DNA from: Fischerella sp. PCC 9605
GTDB taxonomy: Bacteria; Cyanobacteriota; Cyanobacteriia; Cyanobacteriales; Nostocaceae
Direction of reading: 5' to 3'
Length of the DNA stretch: 64,000 nt
Assembly: GCF_000517105.1 (NCBI RefSeq)
Contig: NZ_KI912148.1
Coordinates: 2,846,490 to 2,910,489 of the forward strand
Shown one piece after another: positions 1 through 8,697 of this stretch. Positions within the stretch are counted from its first letter, which is position 1; each line of letters begins with the position of its first letter. The notes under the pieces were generated by a model, which saw only the letters and a list, made by a program, of their open reading frames with translations, did no database searches and was not told the DNA's origin. The position numbers and the translations under genes are program-made.

Positions 1-1
1 T

Positions 2-889
2 TTGTTCTTCCAGTCTTTTTCTCAACTTGCAGTTAGCTACGGATTTGATATTGTTTGTACGGGAAGTGGTGGTCTATTAACACCAGAATTTAGAACATAT
101 ACATCAGGTATTGTTATACATATGTTGCAACTGAGTGATGAGGAATTAGCAACAGCTTATTCTGGTGCAGTTGCGTTAGTCTATCCTTCTAAGTATGAAG
201 GTTTTGGAATGCCCATAATAGAAGCAATGGCTTGCGGTTGTCCAGTTATCACTTGTCCTAATGCTTCACTTCCTGAAGTAGCAGGAGAAGCAGCCATATA
301 TATTAAGGATGATGATGTACAGGGACTAGCAGATGCGCTTTGCGAAGTCCAAAAACCTAGTGTTCGTCAATCATTAATTGCAGCGGGTTTAGAACAAGCG
401 AAAAAGTTTTCCTGGTCAAAAATGGCAAACATTGTCAGTTCGGCATTGATTGATGCTACACTTCTGCCTTTAAATCTCAAGGAAATTAATTTAATTATTT
501 TTCCAGATTGGTCGCAGCCAGAAGAATCACTCTGCTTGGAGTTGGAAAGAGTGATTAAAGCGATCGCCACTTATCTTGATAGTCAACCGATTACTCTGTT
601 AATAGACACAAGTAACATTGCCACCGAGGATGCGGAACTATTGTTATCTGGTATAACGATGAATCTTCTGATGCAAGAAGATTTAGATGTCACTGAGAAT
701 CTAGAAATTTCTCTTGTAGGTAATTTAGCTGATATTCAGTGGGACGCTTTGTTATCTCGCATCCATGCCAGAATTGTGTTGGAACACGAAAATCAAAATG
801 CGCTTATCCAAGCAAAATCACAAAATCTGACATCTTACGAAATAGACGAATTTAGCAAAGCACAAGCTGAACAGTTTTTTTTTACTTGA
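2..889 (+). CDS. Glycosyltransferase, GT4 family, 5'-truncated by the window edge
   Basis: The first ~145 residues are the C-terminal half of a GT-B glycosyltransferase family 4 (Glycos_transf_1) domain. The NDP-sugar binding region is visible: YPSKYEGFGMPIIEAMACG, followed by CPVITCPNASLPEVAGEAA. The acceptor-side N-terminal half lies upstream of the window, so this is a partial gene and its start is unknown. The last ~145 residues (beginning NLIIFPDWSQPEESL) are not a catalytic domain I can name; they look like an accessory module found with cyanobacterial GT/TPR proteins. The frame ends in a run of nine T (875-883), and its TGA overlaps the TTG start of the next ORF. This suggests translational coupling or a frameshifted single gene. 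Probable role: surface polysaccharide or protein glycosylation; substrate unknown. Confidence 0.85.
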   Translation: MFFQSFSQLAVSYGFDIVCTGSGGLLTPEFRTYTSGIVIHMLQLSDEELATAYSGAVALVYPSKYEGFGMPIIEAMACGCPVITCPNASLPEVAGEAAIYIKDDDVQGLADALCEVQKPSVRQSLIAAGLEQAKKFSWSKMANIVSSALIDATLLPLNLKEINLIIFPDWSQPEESLCLELERVIKAIATYLDSQPITLLIDTSNIATEDAELLLSGITMNLLMQEDLDVTENLEISLVGNLADIQWDALLSRIHARIVLEHENQNALIQAKSQNLTSYEIDEFSKAQAEQFFFT

Positions 890-2571
890 GTCAGAAATTT
901 TTCCAAGAGGGAAGATGGCAAGAGGCAGCCAAGAAATATCAAAAATACTTAGAAATTCACCCAGGAGATGCAGAAATTTATTGGAATTTAAGCCATTGCT
1001 ATAGACAGTTAAACCTTATAGATGAATATTTTGGTACTCTTCAGCAAGGAATTGAACTTTACTCTACAGACGCTAGGTTGCATTTTTCATTAATAATCGA
1101 CTTGCGGCGTTATGGACGTATTCAAGAAGCCATCGTAAGTTCAGAAAAGGCTAGCCAATTCTTACCTCATGACTACACTTTTCAAATTCTCAAACATTTA
1201 ACGGTTCCGTCAATATACGAAAATCAAGAAGAAATTAAGTTTTATCGCCAGCGTTTTACTCAAGGACTGCAAAACTTAATTCAGGAAACATCTCTCAAAA
1301 CCCCTGAAGAGAAAAATAGTGCTTTAGCAGGTATCGGTCGGCTCACAAACTTTTATCTATCGTATCAGGCGCAAAATGATATAGATTTACAACGCCAATA
1401 TGGAAAGTTAGTGCATGAAATTATGGCAGTTAATTATCCACAATGGGTTGTGCCTCTATCTATGTCCAAGCTTCAGCCTCATCAAAAAATTCGGATTGGT
1501 TACGTTTCACATTATCTACATTCTTATAGTGGCACACTTTGGTTAACTGGCTGGCTGCGTTATTGCGATCGCCAAAGCTTTGAAATTTACTGTTACTATA
1601 CAGGTAATGATCCAGATCCCATTACACAACAGTTTCAAGAATATAGTGATGTTTTTCACCATATTCCTTACAATTTATCAGCAGCCTGCGAACAAATAAT
1701 TGCTGATAGGTTACATATCCTAGTTTTTCCTGAAATTGGTATGGACGCGCAAACCATGCAAATGGCTGGTCTGCGGCTTGCGCCTGTGCAATGCGTTGCT
1801 TGGGGACATCCGGTAACTACTGGCTTACCTACAATTGATTACTTTTTATCTAGCGAGTTAATGGAACCGGAAAATGCCCAAGAACATTACTCAGAAAACC
1901 TAATTCGTTTGCCTAATATTGGTGTTTCTTACCCCAAACCATATATTCCACCAGTCATCAAAACCCGCTCAGATTATCAGTTACAAGATGATGCGGTCAT
2001 TTATTTATGTTGCCAAGCTCCTTTTAAATACCTGCCGCAATATGATTTTATTTTTGCAGAAATTGCTCGCCTTGTTCCCAAAGCCAAATTCGTATTTTTG
2101 CGTGGCAATTTACTTCGGGAACGTTTGAACCGTGCTTTTGCAGGAGTGGGTCTTAACAGTGAGGATTACTGTGTCTTCCTCACTATTCCAGAACGACTGG
2201 ATTATCTGATGATTAACTTACTTTCAGATGTTTATCTAGACACTTTTTGCTGGTCTGGTGGTAATACTACCCTAGAGGCGATCGCTTGCAACCTTCCTAT
2301 TGTTACATGTCCAGGGGAATTTATGCGCGGTCGTCACTCTTACAGTTTCCTAAAAATGCTAGGAGTGACAGACACCATCGCTAAAAATGAAACGGAATAT
2401 ATCGAGATTGCTGTCAAATTAGGACTAAACTCAGTTTGGCGACACAGCATAGCAGAACGAATGAGTCAGAGTCACGAGCGTCTTTTTGACGATAAAGTTT
2501 GTGTCGCAGCTTTAGAAACCTTTTATAAACAGGTCGTAGAAGAAGTTTGTAGTAAGCACTTCAGTGCTTAA
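886..2571 (+). CDS. TPR and SPINDLY-type O-GlcNAc transferase-like protein
   Basis: 561 residues. Residues ~1-110 hold TPR-like helices (EGRWQEAAKKYQKYLEIHPG). Residues ~200-545 carry a GT41 (SPINDLY/O-linked GlcNAc transferase) catalytic region: IRIGYVSHYLHSYSGTLW, APVQCVAWGHPVTTGLPTIDYFLSS, and the C-terminal GGNTTLEAIACNLPIVTCPGEFMRGRHSY that should bind the UDP-sugar. Start: TTG at 886, inside the stop codon of the preceding gene, with no better downstream ATG before the TPRs. A 1-nt slip on the upstream T tract would instead fuse both frames. The last ~9 codons lie inside a palindromic repeat (2545-2611), so the C-terminus was probably remodelled by repeat insertion. Predicted cytoplasmic glycosyltransferase acting on protein substrates; targets unknown. 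Confidence 0.85.
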   Translation: MSQKFFQEGRWQEAAKKYQKYLEIHPGDAEIYWNLSHCYRQLNLIDEYFGTLQQGIELYSTDARLHFSLIIDLRRYGRIQEAIVSSEKASQFLPHDYTFQILKHLTVPSIYENQEEIKFYRQRFTQGLQNLIQETSLKTPEEKNSALAGIGRLTNFYLSYQAQNDIDLQRQYGKLVHEIMAVNYPQWVVPLSMSKLQPHQKIRIGYVSHYLHSYSGTLWLTGWLRYCDRQSFEIYCYYTGNDPDPITQQFQEYSDVFHHIPYNLSAACEQIIADRLHILVFPEIGMDAQTMQMAGLRLAPVQCVAWGHPVTTGLPTIDYFLSSELMEPENAQEHYSENLIRLPNIGVSYPKPYIPPVIKTRSDYQLQDDAVIYLCCQAPFKYLPQYDFIFAEIARLVPKAKFVFLRGNLLRERLNRAFAGVGLNSEDYCVFLTIPERLDYLMINLLSDVYLDTFCWSGGNTTLEAIACNLPIVTCPGEFMRGRHSYSFLKMLGVTDTIAKNETEYIEIAVKLGLNSVWRHSIAERMSQSHERLFDDKVCVAALETFYKQVVEEVCSKHFSA

Positions 2572-2611
2572 TAATATCTTATATTGGAGGGCTGAAGCCC
2601 TCACTACAAAC
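2545..2611. repeat. Palindromic repeat between convergent glycosyltransferase genes
   Basis: A ~67-bp element bounded by the inverted termini GTTTGTAGT (2545) and ACTACAAAC (ending 2611). It contains two internal hairpins, AGCACT-TC-AGTGCT and GAGGGCT-GA-AGCCCTC. It supplies the last codons and stop of the upstream gene and abuts the stop codon of the convergent gene at 2612. It resembles the TGTAGTAAGCA palindrome family also seen at 31738-31957. It may also act as a bidirectional terminator. Confidence 0.7.
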
Positions 2612-4840
2612 CTATCCTTCAATATATCTCTGCCACATTTGCTCGTAAGCCTTCTCCATCTCACGAGTAAACTGCTTACCATTCCACAGAGGTGCTGTTT
2701 TTCTCGACTGTTTCAATTTCCAAGCAATTTGTTGTCGTAAAGCCTCATCCTTCCCTAAACGCACACCCCACTCTACATATTCTTCATCTGTCCAGGCAAT
2801 GCCTTCTGTAATGCCAGCATTAATCATCATGGTGTAGCTGTTACGTGCAGCAAATTGCTCACCTACTCTTGTCACCATAGGAATGCACATCCACAGGGTT
2901 TCTAGGGTTGTTGTGGCTCCATTATAGGGATAAGTATCTAAAATTACATCTGCAATGCCTAAATTAGCTCGGTGAATTGATTCTGAAGGAACACCTGGAA
3001 GAAATCGTAGTTTTGAGCAATCAACACCTTCTTCTTCTGCCAGCTGATAAAAGAATGTTTTAATAGATTCTTCGTCAGATATTCCTTTAATCAAGAAGTA
3101 GCTATTGGGAACTTCTTTAATAATCCTCAATTGTAGTTTTGTGATATCTGGATGTCGCTTGAAGCCTCGCTGACCACAAAAATATACTACTGCATCATTA
3201 GGAATATCTAATTGATCGCGACGTATTGTAGGTACACCTACCTCAAAACCATCCACAGCAATATAGGTTTGAGGTAAACGCCAAATTTTTTCCCTGTAGT
3301 ATTCCTGTGCTGATTCTGGTAAAACATAAGGGTCAGCAATAAAATAATCTACTGATGGACTGCCGGAAGCATCCCAACCCAACCAAGTAGCTTGTATTGG
3401 TGCGGGTTTACATTGTACAACTTCACAGGTAGTATCTAAAGTAATGCTATCTAAATCAATTAATATATCAATTTCATCTTGAAAAATTTGTTCTGCCACA
3501 GACCAAACATTGGTTGATTTATATGCTTTATCTACCTGATCAATATACCATTGGTGCAGAAAATCTAACATATTATCTGCGCCCATAAAATAGCCATTGA
3601 TTTGAAATCTTTCTCGGTCATGATGTTGAAATATCCATCTGGCTAGCCAACCGACAGAATGTGTTCTTAGACAATAAGATATGTATCCTATCTTTAATTT
3701 TTTATTAGCTCCACCTTGTTGTTTACTCTGTAAGTGACCCTGAGAATATTTTTCTATTTTTTCCTTACCATAAACAGCATTATTATCATTACACAACTTA
3801 AGTATTTGGTTTTGAACTTTTCTATTTTCCTGCAAATTATCTTCAATATAAGGTGCGAAATAATTAGCACCTAACAGTCTAACTATCTTAATTTGCTCTA
3901 AGTCTTGGGGATTTTCTTTTATAATTTGTGCTATTAAATCTTGCTGTTTACGATTTACAGCACAAGATTCTTCCCAATAACCACCAGCGCTAATCAAACC
4001 GCGTAGTATCTGGCGATTGGCAAATATTTTGTCTGGCAAATAATCTACTAAAAAATAGAATAATTTAGCAGTTTCTATACCCAAGTCAAAATTACCTTCA
4101 TTTTGGTAAAAAGCTGTTAAATGACCTAAAACTTCAGTGTTTTGAGGATCTAAACGTAAATAAAGTTTAGCTAAACTTATTGCTATGTCTGAATGTCCAT
4201 GAGAGTAAGCAATATCTACAGCGGCGGGTAATATTATACTTCTGAGAGTTTGTAGATTGTCTACAAAATAAGGTAAACTGGCTTCCAATAACTCTTGAGA
4301 AGAAGACTCTAAATACGCATAATCTAAAAGATTCCGCAAAACTAGCGTTAACAATTTTAAATTAACTTCTATCTGCGGTTCTGATCGGAGTATTTCAATT
4401 AAACCATATTCTTGTAAATCATCACTTTTATATGTTTTGGATTCTATGGATAGTTGTACAAGATGCAATAAATTGTGAACATCTTTAGGAAAAAGTTCTT
4501 TAATACTTTGTCTAATCTTCCAAGCAAGTGAATATTCTTCTAGCCTTTCTTGACGTTCTACTTCTGTGGTTAATATTTCTCTTAATTCTGCATTCTCAGC
4601 CCCGACTTGTTCTGGCTCTCCTTCCATCATTGCCATGAACCAAGTCGTCTGGGCTTCTACTTCTTGCCCCTGTAACAACAAAATTAAACCTAAATGCCAA
4701 TAGTGGGACTTGACATCGGGTTCTTTAGAAATTGCTTGCTCGTAAATACTAGCAGCCTGAAGGTAGTTACCTTGGAGTATCAACTCATACCCTTTTTGTT
4801 GCGATTTAACTTGAGGATTAATAAAAGCAGATTTATCCAT
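2612..4840 (-). CDS. TPR protein with SPINDLY-type O-GlcNAc transferase domain
   Basis: 742 residues. The N-terminus has TPR repeats (NYLQAASIYEQAISKEPDVKSHYWHLG, ~22-60, and further helical repeats to ~330). Residues ~375-735 form the GT41/SPINDLY catalytic region: KIGYISYCLRTHSVGWLARW, PAPIQATWLGWDASGSPSVDYFI, and the sugar-nucleotide loop YNGATTTLETLWMCIPMVT followed by FAARNSYTMM. ATG start at 4840. It is a full-length paralogue of the 886-2571 gene and lies downstream of pilA on the same strand. In SPINDLY enzymes the C-terminal domain transfers a sugar from a nucleotide sugar to Ser/Thr. Position beside the pilin gene makes pilin glycosylation a reasonable but untested idea. Confidence 0.87.
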   Translation of the reverse strand: MDKSAFINPQVKSQQKGYELILQGNYLQAASIYEQAISKEPDVKSHYWHLGLILLLQGQEVEAQTTWFMAMMEGEPEQVGAENAELREILTTEVERQERLEEYSLAWKIRQSIKELFPKDVHNLLHLVQLSIESKTYKSDDLQEYGLIEILRSEPQIEVNLKLLTLVLRNLLDYAYLESSSQELLEASLPYFVDNLQTLRSIILPAAVDIAYSHGHSDIAISLAKLYLRLDPQNTEVLGHLTAFYQNEGNFDLGIETAKLFYFLVDYLPDKIFANRQILRGLISAGGYWEESCAVNRKQQDLIAQIIKENPQDLEQIKIVRLLGANYFAPYIEDNLQENRKVQNQILKLCNDNNAVYGKEKIEKYSQGHLQSKQQGGANKKLKIGYISYCLRTHSVGWLARWIFQHHDRERFQINGYFMGADNMLDFLHQWYIDQVDKAYKSTNVWSVAEQIFQDEIDILIDLDSITLDTTCEVVQCKPAPIQATWLGWDASGSPSVDYFIADPYVLPESAQEYYREKIWRLPQTYIAVDGFEVGVPTIRRDQLDIPNDAVVYFCGQRGFKRHPDITKLQLRIIKEVPNSYFLIKGISDEESIKTFFYQLAEEEGVDCSKLRFLPGVPSESIHRANLGIADVILDTYPYNGATTTLETLWMCIPMVTRVGEQFAARNSYTMMINAGITEGIAWTDEEYVEWGVRLGKDEALRQQIAWKLKQSRKTAPLWNGKQFTREMEKAYEQMWQRYIEG

Positions 4841-4868
4841 ATCATTTCACTCAATACATAAGACAAAA

Positions 4869-4892
4869 GTGAGTAGTGTAAAGGCTACTCAC
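4869..4892 (-). terminator. Probable terminator after pilA
   Basis: GTGAGTAG and CTACTCAC form an 8-bp stem with an 8-nt loop between pilA and the downstream TPR gene. Read on the minus strand the stem is followed by TTTTGTC, a weak U tract. It would separate strong pilA transcription from the glycosyltransferase gene. Confidence 0.45.
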
Positions 4893-4952
4893 TCCTACAA
4901 AACATCAGTCATTTCTGGCTATAATTTTCAGAAAAATCTGCTTGATTTTTCC

Positions 4953-5516
4953 TTATCTAGCTAAACTTTTGTAATCGCCTTCACAACCATCAACTTTTTT
5001 GATGTCCTTTTGGGCGACAGTCTTGATAGCATCTTCAAACTTGTCTTTTTTGGTAGGATCTGGAGATTCACAAGCTATTGCTACTGTCAGTGCTTCAGAA
5101 GTAGCACCATCACCTTTTATAGTACCTACTGCTCCGTAGTATGATTTCAACGCATTTTTATAAGCTGTGGCATAAACAAGTCCATACCCAGTAGTAGCTT
5201 CTGTAACAACAGAGTAGAAGAAATTTTCAGTTTGGCTTTTAACCCCTACTTGCAATGTTGACATATCTTTGGCAAAACCTTGGTATTCCAAGTAGAAAGC
5301 TTGTTGAGCACGGTTGATAGTACCGATATTGTTCTTAGCTTCAGCTTGCTTCGCTTTGTTCACCTGACCCAGTAGTGAAGGTAACGCGATCGCTGCTAAT
5401 ACACCGATAATAATTACTACCACCAATAATTCAATAAGTGTAAAACCTTCATCGCTTTTTTTCTTACGGCCGTTGAGGTGTTGCAGAAATTTGGCTTGCA
5501 GTTCTGGCTTAAGCAT
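4953..5516 (-). CDS. pilA: Type IV pilin-like protein, PilA family
   Basis: 187 residues with a type III (class IVa) prepilin signal: a basic leader (GRKKKSDEG) is cut before FTLIELLVVVIIIGVLAAIA. F1, T2 and E5 of the mature protein are present and lead into the hydrophobic N-terminal helix. The globular part (AEAKNNIGTINRAQQAFYLEY onward) matches cyanobacterial PilA pilins. A C-terminal Cys pair (CESPDPTKKDKFE...KVDGCEG) could form the disulfide D-loop. Exported and processed by PilD, then assembled into type IV pili that drive twitching or hormogonium gliding and DNA uptake. Length is typical. Whether it is the major pilin or one of several paralogues cannot be told from here. Confidence 0.9.
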   Translation of the reverse strand: MLKPELQAKFLQHLNGRKKKSDEGFTLIELLVVVIIIGVLAAIALPSLLGQVNKAKQAEAKNNIGTINRAQQAFYLEYQGFAKDMSTLQVGVKSQTENFFYSVVTEATTGYGLVYATAYKNALKSYYGAVGTIKGDGATSEALTVAIACESPDPTKKDKFEDAIKTVAQKDIKKVDGCEGDYKSLAR

Positions 5517-5634
5517 GTGTTTCTCCTTACAGTGGGTATGTTATAGGTGATTGCTGTGTTATAGATGTAACTTACCCACGCGCGATCGCTTTCATATCAC
5601 TGTGGTAAAAAATATTTCACGTCAACGCGGAAAA

Positions 5635-5730
5635 GGGAGATGGGGAGATGGGGAGATGAGGAGATGGGGAGTGTGAGGAGTAGTAAATAACCAACCAACT
5701 ACTAACAACCAACCACTAACCACTAACCAA
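5635..5730. repeat. STRR tracts between pilA and ntrC
   Basis: Tandem GGGGAGAT-type heptamer/octamer copies (5635-5680) are followed by CCAACCACTAA-type copies (5691-5730). This is low-complexity STRR DNA typical of heterocystous cyanobacterial spacers. It separates the divergent pilA and thioredoxin reductase genes. Confidence 0.75.
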
Positions 5731-5788
5731 AATCTTTTGTTATGTTATATTAAACGTAGTCGTTATGAGTTTATTTATCTTAACCATC

Positions 5789-7156
5789 ATGACCAACCCA
5801 AATGTAGAAAACGTGGTAATTATAGGTTCTGGGCCAGCGGGGTACACAGCTGCTATTTACGCGGGACGCGCCAACCTGAAACCAGTTGTATTTGAGGGCT
5901 TCCAAGCCGGGGGTTTGCCTGGTGGACAGTTGATGACAACGACTGAAGTTGAGAATTTTCCTGGGTTTCCCCAAGGGATTACCGGGCCGGAACTGATGGA
6001 TCAGATGAAGGCTCAGGCGGAGCGTTGGGGAGCTGAGCTATATACTGAAGATGTGATTGAAGTAGACTTGCGCCAGCGTCCGTTTACTGTTCGCTCAGAG
6101 GAACGAGAATTTAAAGCCCACAGTTTAATTATTGCCACAGGTGCAACGGCAAAACGACTGGGACTACCTTGTGAGGAACAGTTTTGGAGTCGGGGTATTT
6201 CTGCTTGTGCGATTTGCGATGGTGCTACGCCGATTTTCCACGGGGCTGAATTGGCTGTGGTGGGTGCTGGCGACTCGGCGGCGGAGGAAGCGATTTATCT
6301 GACCAAGTATGGTTCTAAAGTAAATTTGCTGGTACGTTCCGACAAGATGCGGGCTTCTAAAGCTATGCAAGACCGCGTTTTGAGTAACCCAAAAATCCAG
6401 ATACATTGGAACAGCGAAGCCGTGGATGTGTTCGGTAACGGTCACATGGAAGGGGTGAAAATCCGCAATAATAAAACCGGCGAAGAAAGCGAACTGCACG
6501 TTAAGGGTTTATTTTACGCGATTGGTCACACTCCCAATACTTCTTTGTTTAAGGGACAATTAGAACTGGATGAGGTGGGTTACGTTGTTACCAAGCCTGG
6601 TTCACCAGAAACAAGTGTAGAAGGCGTTTTTGCTGCTGGCGATGTGCAGGATCACGAGTATCGTCAGGCAGTTACCGCTGCTGGTAGTGGTTGTATGGCG
6701 GCGATGCTGGCAGAACGTTGGTTGTCTGCTCATGGTCTAATTCAGGAGTTTCATCAGGTGTCGCAAACTCCAGATAATGAATTACAGCCTCAGCCAGCTG
6801 CAAACAAAACTCCCACTGACACCGAATTTGATATTAATGCGACGCGCCATGAGGGAGGTTATGCTCTCAGAAAGCTTTTCCACGAGAGCGATCGCCTTAT
6901 TGTTGTCAAATATGTCGCCCCTGGTTGCGGCCCTTGTCACACCCTCAAACCCATATTAAATAAAGTGGTAGATGAATTTGACGGCAAAATTCACTTTGTC
7001 GAAATTGACATCGACAAAGACCGAGATATTGCTGAGAATGCAGGTATCACTGGCACACCAACAATCCAGTTCTTTAAAAATCAGGAACTGTTAAAAGAAC
7101 TCAAGGGGGTAAAGCAAAAGAGCGAGTATCGGCAGTTGATTGAAAGTAATTTGTAG
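5789..7156 (+). CDS. ntrC: NADPH-thioredoxin reductase with fused thioredoxin domain (NTRC)
   Basis: About 455 residues from the ATG at 5789; an in-frame ATG at 5765 would add eight residues, but the [18 protein letters not shown] start fits the family better. The FAD-binding motif [14 protein letters not shown] comes first, then the redox-active CAIC pair (~C140/C143), the NADPH motif [10 protein letters not shown] and the second FAD motif GVFAAGDV. A linker with Pro/Gln-rich sequence precedes a C-terminal thioredoxin domain with APGCGPC (~C380/C383) and a cis-Pro TGTPTIQFF. The fusion passes NADPH electrons directly to targets such as 2-Cys peroxiredoxin. The name ntrC here denotes NADPH thioredoxin reductase C, not the nitrogen regulator. 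Confidence 0.95.
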   Translation: MTNPNVENVVIIGSGPAGYTAAIYAGRANLKPVVFEGFQAGGLPGGQLMTTTEVENFPGFPQGITGPELMDQMKAQAERWGAELYTEDVIEVDLRQRPFTVRSEEREFKAHSLIIATGATAKRLGLPCEEQFWSRGISACAICDGATPIFHGAELAVVGAGDSAAEEAIYLTKYGSKVNLLVRSDKMRASKAMQDRVLSNPKIQIHWNSEAVDVFGNGHMEGVKIRNNKTGEESELHVKGLFYAIGHTPNTSLFKGQLELDEVGYVVTKPGSPETSVEGVFAAGDVQDHEYRQAVTAAGSGCMAAMLAERWLSAHGLIQEFHQVSQTPDNELQPQPAANKTPTDTEFDINATRHEGGYALRKLFHESDRLIVVKYVAPGCGPCHTLKPILNKVVDEFDGKIHFVEIDIDKDRDIAENAGITGTPTIQFFKNQELLKELKGVKQKSEYRQLIESNL

Positions 7157-7180
7157 CCGCTGCGCGAAGCAAAAACCTCT

Positions 7181-7208
7181 GTAGAGACGCGAAATTTCGC
7201 GTCTCTAC
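7181..7208. repeat. Perfect 28-bp palindrome after ntrC
   Basis: GTAGAGACGCGAAA (7181-7194) is followed directly by its exact reverse complement (7195-7208). A sister palindrome with the same GTAGAGACG arms and a different core is at 11965-11992. This is a dispersed cyanobacterial palindrome; it could also terminate transcription from ntrC. Confidence 0.8.
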
Positions 7209-7331
7209 ATTTGTATAATTCTCGTCGTCAAAATTAGATTTGAGATTGTTACAACCACAGATGCACACAGATAAATCATCGGTGTGTATCTGTGTTTATC
7301 GGTGGTCGAATTTTATTAAAACAGAAATGAA

Positions 7332-7357
7332 GGTGCGTTAAACTTCGTTAACGCACC
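7332..7357. repeat. Inverted repeat, GGTGCGTTAA arms
   Basis: GGTGCGTTAA (7332-7341) pairs with TTAACGCACC (7348-7357) around a 6-nt loop. No U-tract follows, so it is more likely a dispersed palindromic repeat than a terminator. The surrounding 7209-7451 spacer also holds imperfect repeats of an ACAGATAAATCATCGGTGTG type and no gene. Confidence 0.65.
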
Positions 7358-7451
7358 CTACTTTATACTTGACAAAATTGCTCTCAAGCCTCAACACTCA
7401 TAACTCAAATCTGATTTTTCAGACGCGTCATGGTGCGTCTTTCCCAAACCT

Positions 7452-8348
7452 ATGACTGTTGTAAAAACTCAACTACCAAGATTTTTTAGTTTTGTTAAGA
7501 ATCCCAACCTTTCTCAGCAATTGATGCTTGTGGGGTTAGTAATAACAATTTTATTTATGTTCCTAGCGGTGTTTGCTCCTCTATTTCAGGCTTGGGGATG
7601 GCTGCAAGACCCCACAGATTTCTTAAGTAACCCCATTCATAGCCCACCTTCATCGAAGTATTGGTTTGGTACCAGTCGCCTCGGCTATGATGTCTTCTCG
7701 CGTACGCTATTTGGCGCACAAGCAGCATTGCAAGTGGTTTTGCTGGCAACAGCGTTGAGTATGGTTGTTGGTGTGCCTTTGGGCATGGTGAGTGGCTATG
7801 TTGGCGGTAGATTAGATAAGATACTGCTGTTTCTGATGGATAGCATTTACACTCTACCGGGGCTACTACTTTCGGTAACGCTGGCATTTGTGGTGGGACG
7901 AGGGATATTCAATGCAGCGATCGCCATTAGTATTGCTTACATTCCCCAATACTACCGTGTTGTTCGCAATCACACAGTGAGCGTGAAAACAGAAGTATAC
8001 ATAGAAGCTGCCCAAGCGATCGGCGCTAACACCTGGCAGGTGCTTTCTCGCTATCTATTTTTCAACGTCATTCAAAGCGTACCCGTACTATTTACCCTCA
8101 ACGCCGCCGATGCAATTCTAGTTTTAGGAGGTTTGGGCTTTTTAGGTTTAGGATTACCGGAAGAATTCCCAGAATGGGGACGCGACTTAAAACAAGCTTT
8201 AGAAGCCCTACCTACAGGGATTTGGTGGACTACCCTTTTCCCAGGATTAGCGATGACATTGATGGTGGTAGGGTTATCACTACTAGGTGAGGGGTTAAAT
8301 GAATTTGTCAATCCTCGTTTAAGGAAAGAAAATGGAATTCGGAAATAG
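7452..8348 (+). CDS. ABC transporter permease, DppC/OppC-type
   Basis: 298 residues, integral membrane. The N-terminal segment LMLVGLVITILFMFLAVFAPLF is the OppC_N membrane helix. It is followed by the periplasmic HWLGTDxxGRD-like signature in the form YWFGTSRLGYDVFSRTLFGAQ. A binding-protein-dependent permease domain follows (residues ~85-290), with the EAA loop EAAQAIGANTWQVLSRYLFF that contacts the ATPase. Five further hydrophobic segments are visible. The family imports peptides, nickel or similar solutes together with a DppB-type partner, ATPases and a binding protein. None of these are adjacent, so this is an orphan permease gene, as is common for cyanobacterial Opp/Dpp systems. The substrate cannot be assigned. 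Confidence 0.9.
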   Translation: MTVVKTQLPRFFSFVKNPNLSQQLMLVGLVITILFMFLAVFAPLFQAWGWLQDPTDFLSNPIHSPPSSKYWFGTSRLGYDVFSRTLFGAQAALQVVLLATALSMVVGVPLGMVSGYVGGRLDKILLFLMDSIYTLPGLLLSVTLAFVVGRGIFNAAIAISIAYIPQYYRVVRNHTVSVKTEVYIEAAQAIGANTWQVLSRYLFFNVIQSVPVLFTLNAADAILVLGGLGFLGLGLPEEFPEWGRDLKQALEALPTGIWWTTLFPGLAMTLMVVGLSLLGEGLNEFVNPRLRKENGIRK

Positions 8349-8437
8349 TCAAGGGATTGGGGATCGGGGATCGGTTATTTTCTTTCCAATCCCCAGTCCC
8401 CAGTCCCTAATCCCTAATCCCTGTATATTTGTGAGAG

Positions 8438-8638
8438 ATGCTTGTGAAAGATAACCTTTCTTTAGTTGCTGCCGCTGCTGGTGGTTTTATGCTTTCCGTC
8501 GCTCTAGCTGGTATCTTACGAGGAGCACCAGTTACATCTTGGCAGGTGCAAGCAAATGTCGGTTCAACTCCAGTAATGTATGTAAGAGCTACACCAAACA
8601 CAAATGAAATCATTCAGAAAAATAGTCACCACAGATAA
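8438..8638 (+). CDS. Small hypothetical protein with N-terminal hydrophobic segment
   Basis: 66 residues starting at ATG 8438. A hydrophobic stretch (LSLVAAAAGGFMLSVALAGIL, residues ~7-27) is either a signal anchor or a transmembrane helix. The tail (SWQVQANVGSTPVMYVRATP) is polar with no recognised motif. It sits in a short spacer between the ABC permease and the ROK kinase, and an opposite-strand ORF overlaps it. I favour the plus strand because of the coherent membrane segment and same-strand neighbours. Function unknown. Confidence 0.45.
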   Translation: MLVKDNLSLVAAAAGGFMLSVALAGILRGAPVTSWQVQANVGSTPVMYVRATPNTNEIIQKNSHHR

Positions 8639-8697
8639 AATTACTCTTTTTACTTAGCCTGGTGTCTTGATTTTTGACTGTTGACTTTGAACTTGTT

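Noticed and set aside
5789..7156. NtrC nitrogen regulator based on the gene symbol
   Set aside because: The protein is a thioredoxin reductase-thioredoxin fusion; it has no AAA+ or Fis domain.
8407..8613. 68-codon minus-strand ORF opposite the small 8438 protein
   Set aside because: Lacks a coherent signal or TM pattern; the plus-strand frame fits its neighbours better.
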